NCBI GenBank assembly: GCA_002435325.1
Contig: DJMJ01000031.1
Location: 39,207-103,206, forward strand
Origin: Nitrospira sp. UBA6493
GTDB lineage: Bacteria > Nitrospirota > Nitrospiria > Nitrospirales > Nitrospiraceae
Reading direction: 5' to 3'
DNA: 64,000 nucleotides
Made by a program: the position numbers and the translations under genes. The notes under the pieces were generated by a model. That model made no database searches and was not told where the DNA came from. It was given only the letters and a program-made list of their open reading frames with translations. Position 1 is the stretch's first letter; each line of letters begins with the position of its first letter. Positions 51,569 through 60,030 of the stretch are shown one piece after another.

Positions 51569-51949
51569 ATGTCTACACGTCATCGCCATCCCTCAGGAGA
51601 GGCTTTTGCTCGTCTGGTGCAACAGGCTATCGCTGATCTGCCCGCGGAATATGCCATGCTGCTCGACACGATCGCCGTGGTGGTCGAAGAAGAGCCGCCG
51701 CGGCAGGTTCTGGATGACATGGAGATCGACCCGGAGGAAGAATTGCTCGGCCTGTATCAGGGCCTGCCGATCGGCGACGAGTCATTTTTCGGATCCGGTG
51801 GAGAGCACCCAGCGCGAATCGCACTCTATCGGGGGCCGATTCTCCGGCTGTGCGAGACGGAAGAGGAGATCGTGCAGGAAGTGTGCGATACGCTCGTGCA
51901 CGAGCTGGGGCATCACGTGGGGCTGGACGATGACGAGATGCCTTATTGA
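51569..51949 (+). CDS. Minimal zincin metallopeptidase-family protein
   Basis: A 126-residue protein of the PF06262 type (metallopeptidase family, formerly DUF1025). The zinc motif HELGHHVGLDD lies near the C-terminus; the N-terminal half is helical. Members have the zincin fold, but protease activity is not well proven. The start ATG 51569 is 22 bp after addA; weak ribosome site. Its stop overlaps the stop region of the convergent lgt gene by seven bases. Confidence 0.85.
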   Translation: MSTRHRHPSGEAFARLVQQAIADLPAEYAMLLDTIAVVVEEEPPRQVLDDMEIDPEEELLGLYQGLPIGDESFFGSGGEHPARIALYRGPILRLCETEEEIVQEVCDTLVHELGHHVGLDDDEMPY

Positions 51950-52770
51950 GGAGAGGAAATCGAGCGGGATTGGTCGAGGGCGCGCTTGTGGTAACCCCAG
52001 AAGAGCATGAAGATGCCCAGCATCACCATCGGCGCCGAGAGGAGCTGGCCCATCGAAAACGGCCCCAGCACAAATCCCAAGTGCAGGTCCGGTTCGCGGA
52101 ATAGTTCCACAAACATCCGGCAGATCCCATAGCCGGTGATGAAGGTCCAGCAGAGCGTGCCCGGAGGCGTGGATCGCCGTCCGACGAACCACAACACAGT
52201 GAAGAGCAGCGCACCCTCTAATGAAGCCTCATAGAGCTGCGAAGGATGCCGGCAAGCAGGCCCGCCGGTGGGAAACACCATGCACCACTCGACATCCGTG
52301 GCACGGCCATAGAGTTCTCCGTTAATGAAGTTTCCCAGCCTTCCGCAGCCCAACCCGATGGGCGTCACCGCGGCGGCCAGATCGGCAACCGTATAGACGG
52401 GAATTCCCCGGCGCTTGCTGAACCAAATGAGCGCGACGATAGTGCCGATGAGCCCGCCATGGAACGACATGCCGCCCTCCCAGACGGCCAGAATCTTCTC
52501 CGGATGCTGCGAGTAATAGGGAAAATTGTAGAACAGCGTATAGCCGAGGCGTCCGCCCAGAAACACCCCGAAGGCGGCGAACACCACCATGTCGTAAATC
52601 TGATCCGGCCCGAGCGGAAGCTGCTTGGTCGCCACCGTGCGCTTAATGAGGAAATAGGCCGCCGTTAGGCCGATGAGATACATCAATCCGTACCAGCGAA
52701 ACTGGAGCGGCCCAAGTTCGAGAAAGACGGGATTGATATGGGGATAGGGAATGGCGGCGAATGAACCCAT
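51943..52770 (-). CDS. lgt: Prolipoprotein diacylglyceryl transferase Lgt
   Basis: The first enzyme of lipoprotein maturation; it transfers diacylglycerol from phosphatidylglycerol to the lipobox cysteine. The 275-residue protein has about seven membrane helices and the signature GRLGNFINGELYGRATD, plus the segment SFHGGLIGTIVALIWF. It begins MGSFAAIPYPHINPVFLELGPLQFRWYGLMYL, which matches Lgt. GGAG precedes ATG 52770 by six bases, while the longer frame from 52965 adds a non-homologous tail. With lnt and lolCD this window carries most of the lipoprotein pathway. Confidence 0.93.
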   Translation of the reverse strand: MGSFAAIPYPHINPVFLELGPLQFRWYGLMYLIGLTAAYFLIKRTVATKQLPLGPDQIYDMVVFAAFGVFLGGRLGYTLFYNFPYYSQHPEKILAVWEGGMSFHGGLIGTIVALIWFSKRRGIPVYTVADLAAAVTPIGLGCGRLGNFINGELYGRATDVEWCMVFPTGGPACRHPSQLYEASLEGALLFTVLWFVGRRSTPPGTLCWTFITGYGICRMFVELFREPDLHLGFVLGPFSMGQLLSAPMVMLGIFMLFWGYHKRALDQSRSISSPQ

Positions 52771-53118
52771 GAAGTCTCCGAGAAAGATCGTTCCCGGATC
52801 ATAGGGAAGACCACCCACCCATTGCAAGTAAGGGGTAGAGCAGCTCGGTCCTAGAAAGCTCAAAGAAAGCAGTGCTGGATGCCACTTTGCCGGGATGCTA
52901 CCTGGCAACTGTGAGATTTCTGAAACGACTGTGTTGCCGGTTGTCGCGGAAAGTGCACCGTTCATGAGCCGGCCTTAATTCTCAGAGGCGCGGACCGTCT
53001 ATTTTGAGGCGAATCGGGCCGTTTTCGCGCTGGCACGGGATCTGCTGATGAGTAGGTAGTAGACGGGCGAGATAGAAGAACCCCTTCAGCATCTTCACCA
53101 ACAACCAGGAGGCATGCG

Positions 53119-53379
53119 ATGTCGGAACAAGGAAAGCAGGCAGCGAAAGTGGCCGCGATGATCGCTGGCGGAGCGCTGATTGGAGCCGGGTTGGGGTTGC
53201 TCTTTGCGCCACAGTCCGGAGCGGAAACCCGCCGGGATATCGGTCGGGCCGCGAAGAAGGCGCAACTGCAGGCCACTCGCTGGAGCCGCAGCGTGCAATC
53301 GGGCATGCAGGAAGTCATGAATCGCAGCAAACAGCTGGTGCAGCGCCACGATGCACAGCCGAGGATCGAGGCCGCATAA
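53119..53379 (+). CDS. YtxH-domain small protein
   Basis: An 86-residue protein with a glycine-rich hydrophobic segment (AAMIAGGALIGAGLGLLFAPQSG, residues 12-34) followed by an amphipathic helix ETRRDIGRAAKKAQ. This is the YtxH pattern, often linked to general stress. CAGGAGGC precedes ATG 53119. Single gene between the lgt region and tRNA-Leu. Probably membrane-associated; function unknown. Confidence 0.8.
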   Translation: MSEQGKQAAKVAAMIAGGALIGAGLGLLFAPQSGAETRRDIGRAAKKAQLQATRWSRSVQSGMQEVMNRSKQLVQRHDAQPRIEAA

Positions 53380-53580
53380 CGTAGCCTCGTTACAAAAATG
53401 ATTGTTTGTGTAGAGTACCCGCTTGCGGCCTGTTGCCACCCGGCACAGGCCGCGTGCGTTGTGGTGAGTTGTCTTTCCGTGCTCGATATCGCCGGCGATA
53501 CCCTGTTGTTGCGGCAAGCAGAAAAGTGCGACGCCGGTTTTCTGATTGGACGCCTCACGTCACCCGACGATTCGTCCTGC

Positions 53581-53609
53581 TTGACCCCCTCGGACCTCGA
53601 TGTTAGAGT
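53581..53609 (+). promoter_or_regulatory. Promoter for tRNA-Leu
   Basis: TTGACC (53581-53586), a 17-bp spacer and TAGAGT (53604-53609) give a sigma-70 promoter with 5/6 and 4/6 matches. Transcription would start near 53616, eight bases before the tRNA, a typical distance for a stable RNA gene. Confidence 0.5.
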
Positions 53610-53623
53610 CCCCTCGCGGCTGT

Positions 53624-53713
53624 GCCCGAGTGGCGGAATTGGCAGACGCAAGGGACTTAAAATCCCTCGGGCCCAAAAGGCCCGTGCCGGTTCGATCCCG
53701 GCCTCGGGCACCA
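53624..53713 (+). tRNA. tRNA-Leu (anticodon UAA), CCA encoded
   Basis: A complete class II tRNA. The acceptor arms GCCCGAG and CTCGGGC pair fully (53624-53630 with 53703-53709). The anticodon stem AGGGA/TCCCT encloses the loop CTTAAAA with anticodon TAA at 53658-53660. A long variable arm CGGGCCC/GGCCCG marks Leu, and the T loop GGTTCGATCCC is normal. A is the discriminator base and CCA is encoded at 53711-53713. Confidence 0.97.
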
Positions 53714-53808
53714 CCTTCTTCACGTCAGCCTTATCAGAAACAATTCCTGAACCTAGTTTTGGGCCATCCGGCGAGTTGCATGACCAGCACGCCGGACGGC
53801 CGGAAGCA

Positions 53809-54609
53809 CTATGGCAGGCTATTCCAGACTTTCTTCAATTCGCTGGCGATGAAAGTGTGTCCCAGGTTGGTCGGATGGATATCGAAGTCAAACGGCTCGT
53901 TATACCCAAGTCTCCGCTGGATCGTCACCAGTCCCTGCCGCCCCAAGGATGGTGTGTACAGATCGACGACGGCGATTCTGGACCCTGTCGGCACCACAAC
54001 TGCCTGCAGCCAGGAACTGAGCGCCTGGTTGAATCCCTGTACCGCCGCATCAAGTAACTGGAACACCGCGGGCACGGGGTGCGGGATGTTGTAGTAGTTC
54101 GAAACCAGAATCGTGACGTTCTGTAGTGCGCGGCATCGCTGATTGGTGACGGGGTCGAAAACGGGTGTGGCCCCAAGATTCGGACTCAGGACGCCGTCGT
54201 TATTGAGCAGCAAGTCGACGGCCTGGGCTACGCGTTGCGCACTTCTGACCACATCCGGATCATTCCTGAAAAAGTCGTTGGCCCCGGCGGTGATGGTAAC
54301 CACGGTCGGCCGCTGCTCAGGCTCGGCACAGAGCACCTGCGGCGCCTGGTGATCGCGCAGATCCCAGCTTCTGGCGCCACGGATCGCCATGTTGGAGAAG
54401 TCCATCTCCTGTTTCTTGCCGAACGCGCTATCGTCGTACAGCCGATACACGTAGCCGTTCGTGACGGGCATCGCGCCTTCACCGGCGGCAACGCTGTCAC
54501 CCATCCAGATGTAGTAGCTGTGCTTGGTGAAATTGACTTGCGCGAGGGCGAGCGTGGGGGCCATAACGAGAGCAAGGAGCGACAGTGTGACGCTAAGCTT
54601 GGGTTTCAT
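53809..54609 (-). CDS. Secreted SGNH/GDSL-family hydrolase
   Basis: A 266-residue exported protein with a signal peptide ending near ALAQ. It has the GDS nucleophile motif (WMGDSVAAGEG, Ser39), the TAGANDFF block that supplies the Asn of the oxyanion hole, and the catalytic Asp243/His245 pair (DFDIHPTNLGH). SGNH enzymes are esterases or lipases; the natural substrate is unknown. It lies downstream of tRNA-Leu on the opposite strand and is divergent from the OPT transporter, with a 331-bp gap. Confidence 0.85.
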   Translation of the reverse strand: MKPKLSVTLSLLALVMAPTLALAQVNFTKHSYYIWMGDSVAAGEGAMPVTNGYVYRLYDDSAFGKKQEMDFSNMAIRGARSWDLRDHQAPQVLCAEPEQRPTVVTITAGANDFFRNDPDVVRSAQRVAQAVDLLLNNDGVLSPNLGATPVFDPVTNQRCRALQNVTILVSNYYNIPHPVPAVFQLLDAAVQGFNQALSSWLQAVVVPTGSRIAVVDLYTPSLGRQGLVTIQRRLGYNEPFDFDIHPTNLGHTFIASELKKVWNSLP

Positions 54610-54940
54610 TCTGATTCTCCTTATTATAAATAATGGCGGGACGAGTCTCTGAACTCAGGCGAAGATAAATGTACCCAACCGGACCGCATCGCAGTATCGG
54701 TTGTGGCTCGATTTGATTGTCGTGGTTTGGACGATACGAAGTCCACCGGAAAGTCGGAAGGCCAGAACATATCGAGGGGGTCCCTTTTGTTCTGGTGTAA
54801 AACCTGTCCCGTTCCTTCCACCTGCCCGATTGCATTTTTCATACGCTGGGTTAAGATGAGGCACCTCTTCGATTGGCAGGCAGAATTTTACGGCGCGGGC
54901 CTTCATCCATGTTCGTTGTCTCCTCTATTCGGCATTGCTC

Positions 54941-56908
54941 ATGAAGGACGATCAGCCTGTCGTCCCGGCCAGCGTCACGCTCCCTGAAATCACTCTCAAA
55001 TCGGTCGTGCTGTCGGTAATCCTGGCGGCGGTCCTGGCCGCCGCCAACGCCTACCTTGGCTTGTTTGCCGGAATGACCGTCTCCGCATCCATCCCTGCCG
55101 CAGTCGCCTCCATGGCCATTCTTCGCCTGTTCCGCCGGTCCAACATACTGGAGAACAACATCGTTCAAACGGCGGCGTCATCGGGCGAGGCGCTGGCCGC
55201 CGGTGTCATCTTCACGATTCCCGCACTGCTGCTGGTCGGCTATTGGTCCGTTTTTAATTACTGGCAGACGGTCTTGATTGCGACGGTCGGCGGGCTCCTC
55301 GGCGTGATCTTTACCATCCCGTTGCGGCGTGCGCTCATCGTCACCGCTCGCCTGCGCTTTCCTGAAGGCGTAGCGACCGCGGAAGTCTTGAAGGTTGCGG
55401 ATACCGATCGCCGTGAGACCGGCGGGGCCGAATCGACCGGCGATCTTGGAACGCTGTTGTCAGCCGCCCTCCTTGGCGGGGCGGTGAAGTTTGGCGAGAG
55501 CGGCTTGCGTTTGTGGGCCGAATCACTCGAAGGAGCCACGCAGGTCGGGCGTACCGTGCTCTATGCAGGAATTAATCTGTCGCCCGCGTTGCTCGCCGTG
55601 GGTTTCATCATCGGACTGAACACGGCGGTGGTCGTCTTTCTCGGCGGCGTCCTCGGGTGGATGATCTTGATGCCGGCCTATGGGCTTCTGAATCGACTGC
55701 CGCCGAATCTGACGGGATTGGCGTCGGCGATGACGATTTGGAGCGAGCAGATCCGCTACGTCGGCATCGGCGCTATGCTCACAGGGGGACTCTGGACGCT
55801 GACGAAATTGCGCGAGCCGGTGTGGAAGAGTCTTCAGACGCTGCGAGCAAGTTACCATGCGGCGAGGACCACTCGAGGCGGGCCGGTTACAGCCAGGACG
55901 GAACAGGATGCGTCGTTGTTCTGGATCATCATCCCATTCGCACTGTCGCTGATTCCGATGGCCTGGATCTATACGTCGGTCGTGAAGAGTCCTCTGATCG
56001 GTCTCCTCATGACGGTCATCATGACGCTCGCGGCTTTTCTCTTCTCCTCGGTTGCGGCGTATATGGCCGGGTTGGTCGGGAGCTCCAGCAATCCGGTGTC
56101 GGGCGTGACCATTGCCACGATTATGATGGCCTCGCTGCTGCTCGTGCTGTTCATGGGAGCCGGACATCCGGCGGGACCGGCGGCGGCCTTAGTGATCGGG
56201 GCGGTCGTCTGTTGTGCCGCGGCCATGGGCGGAGACAATCTGCAAGATTTGAAAACCGGTCACCTGGTCGGGGCGACGCCTTGGAAACAGCAGGTGATGC
56301 AGGTCGTCGGTGTGCTGACCGGGGCCGTGGTTCTTGTGCCGGTTCTCTCGTTGCTCCAAGCCAAGTACGGGATCGGTACCCCGACGGTCAGTCACCCGCA
56401 TCCCTTGAGCGCACCGCAGGCCACGCTGATGGCCAGTCTCACGCGCAGTGTTTTCGGCGCCGGGTTGCCATGGCACCTCGTCGGGCTTGGCGCGGCAATC
56501 GGCATCCTTGTGATTCTGATGGATCGACGGCAGGAAGCACGCGGTAGTGACTTGCGGCTTCCCGTCCTCGCGGTGGCCCTTGGTATTTACTTGCCGCTGA
56601 AACTATCAGCCGCCATTTGTGCGGGGGGCGTGATCTCGGCCCTCGCCGAGAGAGCGGCGGTGAAAAGCGATGACCTGTCACGGCGGGGGCTTCTTTTTTC
56701 AGCCGGATTAATTACCGGCGAAGCCTTGATGGGCATCATGCTGGCGATCCCGATTGCGCTGACCGTGCTGTGGCCAGGTTTGAGTGCCGATCCATTTTCT
56801 CTCTTTGACATACCTCCTTTCGGCGGCTGGCCAGGTCTCGCAATCGTAGCAATGGTGGGATTAGCCCTCTATCGTATCGCAAAAGTTCCTGCCCTCAAAA
56901 AACGATGA
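54941..56908 (+). CDS. OPT-family oligopeptide transporter
   Basis: A 655-residue polytopic membrane protein with about 14-16 hydrophobic segments. The N-terminal LPEITLKSVVLSVILAAVLAAANAYLGLFAGMTVSASIPAAV and the later GDNLQDLKTGHLVGATPWKQQ are typical of the prokaryotic OPT (oligopeptide transporter) family. The substrate may be peptides or metal chelates. ATG 54941 has no clear ribosome site, and TTG 54935 is possible. The 331 bp upstream contain no gene I accept. Confidence 0.88.
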   Translation: MKDDQPVVPASVTLPEITLKSVVLSVILAAVLAAANAYLGLFAGMTVSASIPAAVASMAILRLFRRSNILENNIVQTAASSGEALAAGVIFTIPALLLVGYWSVFNYWQTVLIATVGGLLGVIFTIPLRRALIVTARLRFPEGVATAEVLKVADTDRRETGGAESTGDLGTLLSAALLGGAVKFGESGLRLWAESLEGATQVGRTVLYAGINLSPALLAVGFIIGLNTAVVVFLGGVLGWMILMPAYGLLNRLPPNLTGLASAMTIWSEQIRYVGIGAMLTGGLWTLTKLREPVWKSLQTLRASYHAARTTRGGPVTARTEQDASLFWIIIPFALSLIPMAWIYTSVVKSPLIGLLMTVIMTLAAFLFSSVAAYMAGLVGSSSNPVSGVTIATIMMASLLLVLFMGAGHPAGPAAALVIGAVVCCAAAMGGDNLQDLKTGHLVGATPWKQQVMQVVGVLTGAVVLVPVLSLLQAKYGIGTPTVSHPHPLSAPQATLMASLTRSVFGAGLPWHLVGLGAAIGILVILMDRRQEARGSDLRLPVLAVALGIYLPLKLSAAICAGGVISALAERAAVKSDDLSRRGLLFSAGLITGEALMGIMLAIPIALTVLWPGLSADPFSLFDIPPFGGWPGLAIVAMVGLALYRIAKVPALKKR

Positions 56909-57031
56909 GCCGCCGGGGTTTCGACTCCTTCCCTCCGCATGAATGACGCTCGGACTGAATCCTTCATGCAGATCCTGGCTCTTAATAAATAAGCGGATAA
57001 CATTCTTCATAAGAACAGGGAGGAGAGCACC

Positions 57032-57229
57032 GTGCCTACTGTCGCTCTACTCACGAATGACGAACGCAAGGCGGCCGAAGCAGCGTTTCGGGGGTTGCCG
57101 CTGAATTCCAAATGGTCACGTAGCGGCCAACAGGTTTATCTGAGGATTCTGGAGGTCACCAACGGTCGGGACATTGTCACGAGCATGGAGATGGAACTGC
57201 TGGCTGTCGGAGGGGCGCTCGAATCATGA
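57032..57229 (+). CDS. 65-residue protein of unknown function (GTG start)
   Basis: A small soluble protein (PTVALLTNDERKAAEAAFRGLPLNSKWSRSGQQVYLRILEVTNGRDIVTSMEMELLAVGGALES). Its GTG 57032 is preceded by AGGGAGGAG with good spacing. Helix-turn pattern only, no known domain. Single gene 123 bp after the OPT transporter. Confidence 0.55.
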   Translation: MPTVALLTNDERKAAEAAFRGLPLNSKWSRSGQQVYLRILEVTNGRDIVTSMEMELLAVGGALES

Positions 57230-57830
57230 ACCGTCAGTGCAAGGACGCAGGCGATGCGTAAGGAAGGCGGGGGATGAGATGCTTTGCCAGAACGTCCGTC
57301 TTGATTCTTGGAGAATCGTAACTAGTTCCCCAATATAGGAAGTGTAGATCCCGATAAATAATGGAGTGGCTGCTGCTCTTATGCTGAACCGCCCCAAGGT
57401 GGCCGGGGTGCCGCTCTTACTAGTCCGGTGTAACGTCCAAGGGACGCGTACTGAAATCCGATGCCAATAGGCAGGGCCCAACCTTGGAGAGGCCGCTTAA
57501 ACGGTACGCGGGGTCGCCAATCGTGACAGTTGTGGTTAGGCGGCCGAACGGTACACCGCAAGTTGGTAAGTCCGACGCCCCACATAAGAGCAGCGGATGT
57601 TTAATTGGCATGCTCTCTGAGTAGGCAATTCTGTTTCTCTTCGTTCCACCTATTCGATACGTCAGTTCTGTGCCACTTCTTCGATAGATACCTCCATTAA
57701 TTTTCTGAGCCGTTGACACAACCTGGCGACCGGCATAGCCTTGAGCGTGGCTGTCGGCATGCGCGTATAGGCGGAAGCAGAAAGAATGATTGGGTCCTTT
57801 GTAGAGAACCAGAGTCAGTACGGAGGTGCC
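57230..57830. other. 601-bp region without a convincing gene
   Basis: Several frames on the minus strand cover this region (the longest 57420-58049), but they run into the heme-protein gene on the opposite strand and have no ribosome site or family resemblance. Part of the region (57300-57370) is AT-rich compared with its surroundings. A promoter for the next gene lies at 57713-57741. It may be a remnant of a decayed gene; I cannot identify one. Confidence 0.4.
57713..57741 (+). promoter_or_regulatory. Promoter candidate for the heme-protein gene
   Basis: A perfect TTGACA (57713-57718) is followed after 17 bp by TAGCCT (57736-57741, 3 of 6 matches). It is 90 bp upstream of ATG 57831. The -10 is weak, so activation may be needed. 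Confidence 0.35.
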
Positions 57831-58652
57831 ATGCGATACGTCAAGACGGGGGCGACAGGCCTTGATCTCTGCATAAGGAAATCTTTTCCGTATCTTACTT
57901 ACAGGACGGCTTTCATCGCCTTGATCGTGTGCGTGGCCAGCCTGTGTGCTCCGTTCTCGTGGGCCGTGACGGAGAAGGAGGCTGAGGTACGCGAGTCGGG
58001 TCGCCTGCTCGCGGTGCTGCTGGATTCCGGCCGTGTGGTCATCGGGCAAAATCAGGATCTGATCAACGATCCCGAGAAAGGCAACAAGGGTTTCACTCCC
58101 GAGGTGTTCGCACAGCAGACCATGGCCCTGTTTAAGACACGAACAGGACAGGATCTGGCGAATCTCCCCACGGCAGCCATACCGGACATGGCGAAGCCGT
58201 TACTCGCCCGACTCTTGGAGGAAAGCAAGAAAACGGTGGCCTCGTATCAGATCGTGATCAATTTGAAAGGGGTGAAGTACAAAGGCTTGATTCCAGCCAC
58301 ATTCGGCACTGAAACGGGGTCCCGATTCCAAGCCTGGTCCGGTGTCTATCTGAAGCAGACGGCGCCCGAGCATCTTCTGCGTAATCCGAAGAACAAACCG
58401 GATGCGCTTGAGATCGCCGCGATGCAAAAAATGGGAGATCCGTCCTTTCCTCGTGACGGCGATCACAGCTTGAGCGACGTGGTGGATGAGGGCAAGACCG
58501 TGCACGTGGTCTTTCCGTTGTTCTATGGAAAAGCGTGCATGAGTTGTCACGGCAGTCCCAAAGGCGAGCGGGACATAACCGGCTATCCACGGGAAGGAGC
58601 CAAGGAAGGAGAGCTGGGGGGTATCATCAGTGTGAAGCTCCCTGTACCGTGA
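57831..58652 (+). CDS. Exported mono-heme protein with DUF3365 (Tll0287-like) domain
   Basis: A 273-residue protein with an N-terminal hydrophobic segment (residues 25-45), then a DUF3365/Tll0287-like domain with the c-type heme motif CMSCH at 236-240. The sequence AMQKMGDPSFPRDGDHSLSDVVDEGKTVHVVFPLFYGKACMSCHG follows the family. Such domains occur as redox or gas sensors in histidine kinases and as stand-alone periplasmic proteins, as here. ACGGAGGTGCC directly before ATG 57831 gives the start. No kinase lies next to it. Confidence 0.85.
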   Translation: MRYVKTGATGLDLCIRKSFPYLTYRTAFIALIVCVASLCAPFSWAVTEKEAEVRESGRLLAVLLDSGRVVIGQNQDLINDPEKGNKGFTPEVFAQQTMALFKTRTGQDLANLPTAAIPDMAKPLLARLLEESKKTVASYQIVINLKGVKYKGLIPATFGTETGSRFQAWSGVYLKQTAPEHLLRNPKNKPDALEIAAMQKMGDPSFPRDGDHSLSDVVDEGKTVHVVFPLFYGKACMSCHGSPKGERDITGYPREGAKEGELGGIISVKLPVP

Positions 58653-59034
58653 GGTTGGAAGAAGCTCACAGGCATCTTTCATTCTTCAGGCTTGTCGGAT
58701 TAACGGGCTTTCTGTGGAAACTGCTGAGCGGGCGGTTGAGCAGGAGCGACGGTTGGCGGCACTTGAAAGGGAGGGTTGTGCAGTTGAAGGGGGGGGACCG
58801 AGGTTGATCGATGGACTTTGCGGCGGCTGCACGGTGGATTGACGATCACCACCCGGTGGGTCGATGGTGGAAACTGTCGGCAATATGTGCGGACAGAAAG
58901 CCGCATGGTTCTGAAAGGTGGCTGATTGTCGTCCGAGTGACGGGAGCCATGTGCCTGGTGGCTACACTTCCCACGAGAATCCTGTTAGGGTGTATGGCGT
59001 CAGTATCGATGGGACGTTACTTGATTGTGTGGCA
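58653..59034. other. 382-bp region without an accepted gene
   Basis: Overlapping short frames exist on both strands. The minus-strand frame ending at 58700 gives a Pro/Gln-rich C-terminus (PPTVAPAQPPAQQF) that could be a gene fragment, but it lacks a ribosome site and a normal N-terminus. No RNA gene or strong hairpin was recognised. Confidence 0.35.
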
Positions 59035-59457
59035 ATGATGTCCGCCTTTCAACAAGCCTTTGTGACGTACTATTCCAGGTCCTGGCTGGCAGGTTTCCTG
59101 TTTTACGTGAGTGTTGCCATCGTTCCTCCCTGTATCGCCCAAGTCTCTCCCACACCGGCGAATCCTCAAAATCCTTCCACCCAAAGCTTACAGGCAGGCG
59201 TCGAGACGTCTTCGCTGATCGCCCCGTCGTCGACGGGAAACACACCCTCTGTCAGCACGGTCCAGGGAGTGGCCTCTGTTTCGAGTTCATCCCGTCCGGG
59301 ATCATTGCGGTCGGCTGGGCAGGGGTTGCCGGGCATGCCTGGCGGTCCGCCGCTGAAAGGATGGCCCGGTTACCAGGATCCCTCTTCGGCCTATATGCGC
59401 CCGACCACAATTGGAGCTCTGGTCTGCGATCCACTGCTCGATGGCGCCTGCGACTAG
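59035..59457 (+). CDS. Small secreted Pro/Ser/Gly-rich protein
   Basis: A 140-residue protein from ATG 59035 (a second ATG follows directly). The hydrophobic segment AGFLFYVSVAIVPPCIAQ acts as signal peptide. The mature part is low complexity, rich in Ser, Pro, Thr and Gly (NPQNPSTQSL, GLPGMPGGPP), and ends in ALVCDPLLDGACD with two Cys. The overlapping frame at 59025-59465 has a Cys/Arg/Trp-rich composition and was not accepted. No ribosome site. Function unknown. Confidence 0.5.
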   Translation: MMSAFQQAFVTYYSRSWLAGFLFYVSVAIVPPCIAQVSPTPANPQNPSTQSLQAGVETSSLIAPSSTGNTPSVSTVQGVASVSSSSRPGSLRSAGQGLPGMPGGPPLKGWPGYQDPSSAYMRPTTIGALVCDPLLDGACD

Positions 59458-59560
59458 CAGACTGAAATCGTCTCTTCTCATTTTGTTCAGCCGGAATGTT
59501 ATGATGAACCCGTTCAGGCAGGCGAATCGTTTATCCATTCTCTATCTGGGAGTCATCACT

Positions 59561-59968
59561 ATGAATCTGGCGCGTTACATCATTGGTTTGTCATTGGGCG
59601 TGGTCCTCTGTGCCGGGGCCGGCTTGGCCGCCGAACCGGCTGAAGTGGAAAAGTTCGTGAAATCCCGCATCGAGATCGGCGAGATGATGACGAACTATTT
59701 CCAGGGCGGCGAGCGATTCAAGGAGGGCCAGCGGCCAACGCCCGAGCAGATGAAGGAAATGGGCGCGGACATCAACGCGAAGCTGAGCGCGCTCCTCTCG
59801 AAGCATGGACTGACCATCGAAGACTATCGGGCGCGCAGTAAGGATGTGTTTGCCGATGACGCCGCGGTCAAAAAATTTCTCGGTGAGCATCCTGATCTGA
59901 AGACGCGTTACGACGCGCTTCCGCTGGATCGCATGGGGCGAGGCGGCAGCTCCGGACGCGGCTACTAA
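59561..59968 (+). CDS. Small exported helical protein
   Basis: A 135-residue protein with a signal peptide ending near GLAAE. The mature part is helical and charged (VEKFVKSRIEIGEMMTNYF ... EQMKEMGADINAKLSALLSKHGLTIEDYRARSKDVF), ending in a Gly/Arg tail. It resembles small periplasmic proteins of DUF4168-like design, but no family can be named. GGGAG precedes ATG 59561 by nine bases. Confidence 0.65.
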   Translation: MNLARYIIGLSLGVVLCAGAGLAAEPAEVEKFVKSRIEIGEMMTNYFQGGERFKEGQRPTPEQMKEMGADINAKLSALLSKHGLTIEDYRARSKDVFADDAAVKKFLGEHPDLKTRYDALPLDRMGRGGSSGRGY

Positions 59969-60025
59969 TCAGGCGTGGTGAAGCTGGTCAGGCGTCGAAA
60001 AACGGCCTGAGTTCGAGGCCTGACC
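59969..60025. terminator. Nested inverted repeats between convergent genes
   Basis: TCAGGCGT occurs twice (59969-59976 and 59988-59995) and GGCCTGA twice (60004-60010 and 60017-60023). GGTCAGGC at 59986-59993 pairs perfectly with GCCTGACC at 60018-60025. Alternative stems are possible. It fills the 62-bp gap between convergent genes and could act as a bidirectional terminator, although no long T run is present. Confidence 0.4.
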
Positions 60026-60030
60026 ATTCG

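Noticed and set aside
52962..53723. 253-residue minus-strand frame across YtxH and tRNA-Leu
   Set aside because: It reads through a tRNA gene on the other strand and has no protein-like features.
57420..58049. 209-residue minus-strand gene
   Set aside because: It overlaps the heme-protein gene, whose start, ribosome site and domain are convincing, and has no recognisable domain itself.
53624..59968. Integrated element at tRNA-Leu
   Set aside because: No integrase, no phage genes and no obvious repeat of the tRNA 3' end downstream in the window.
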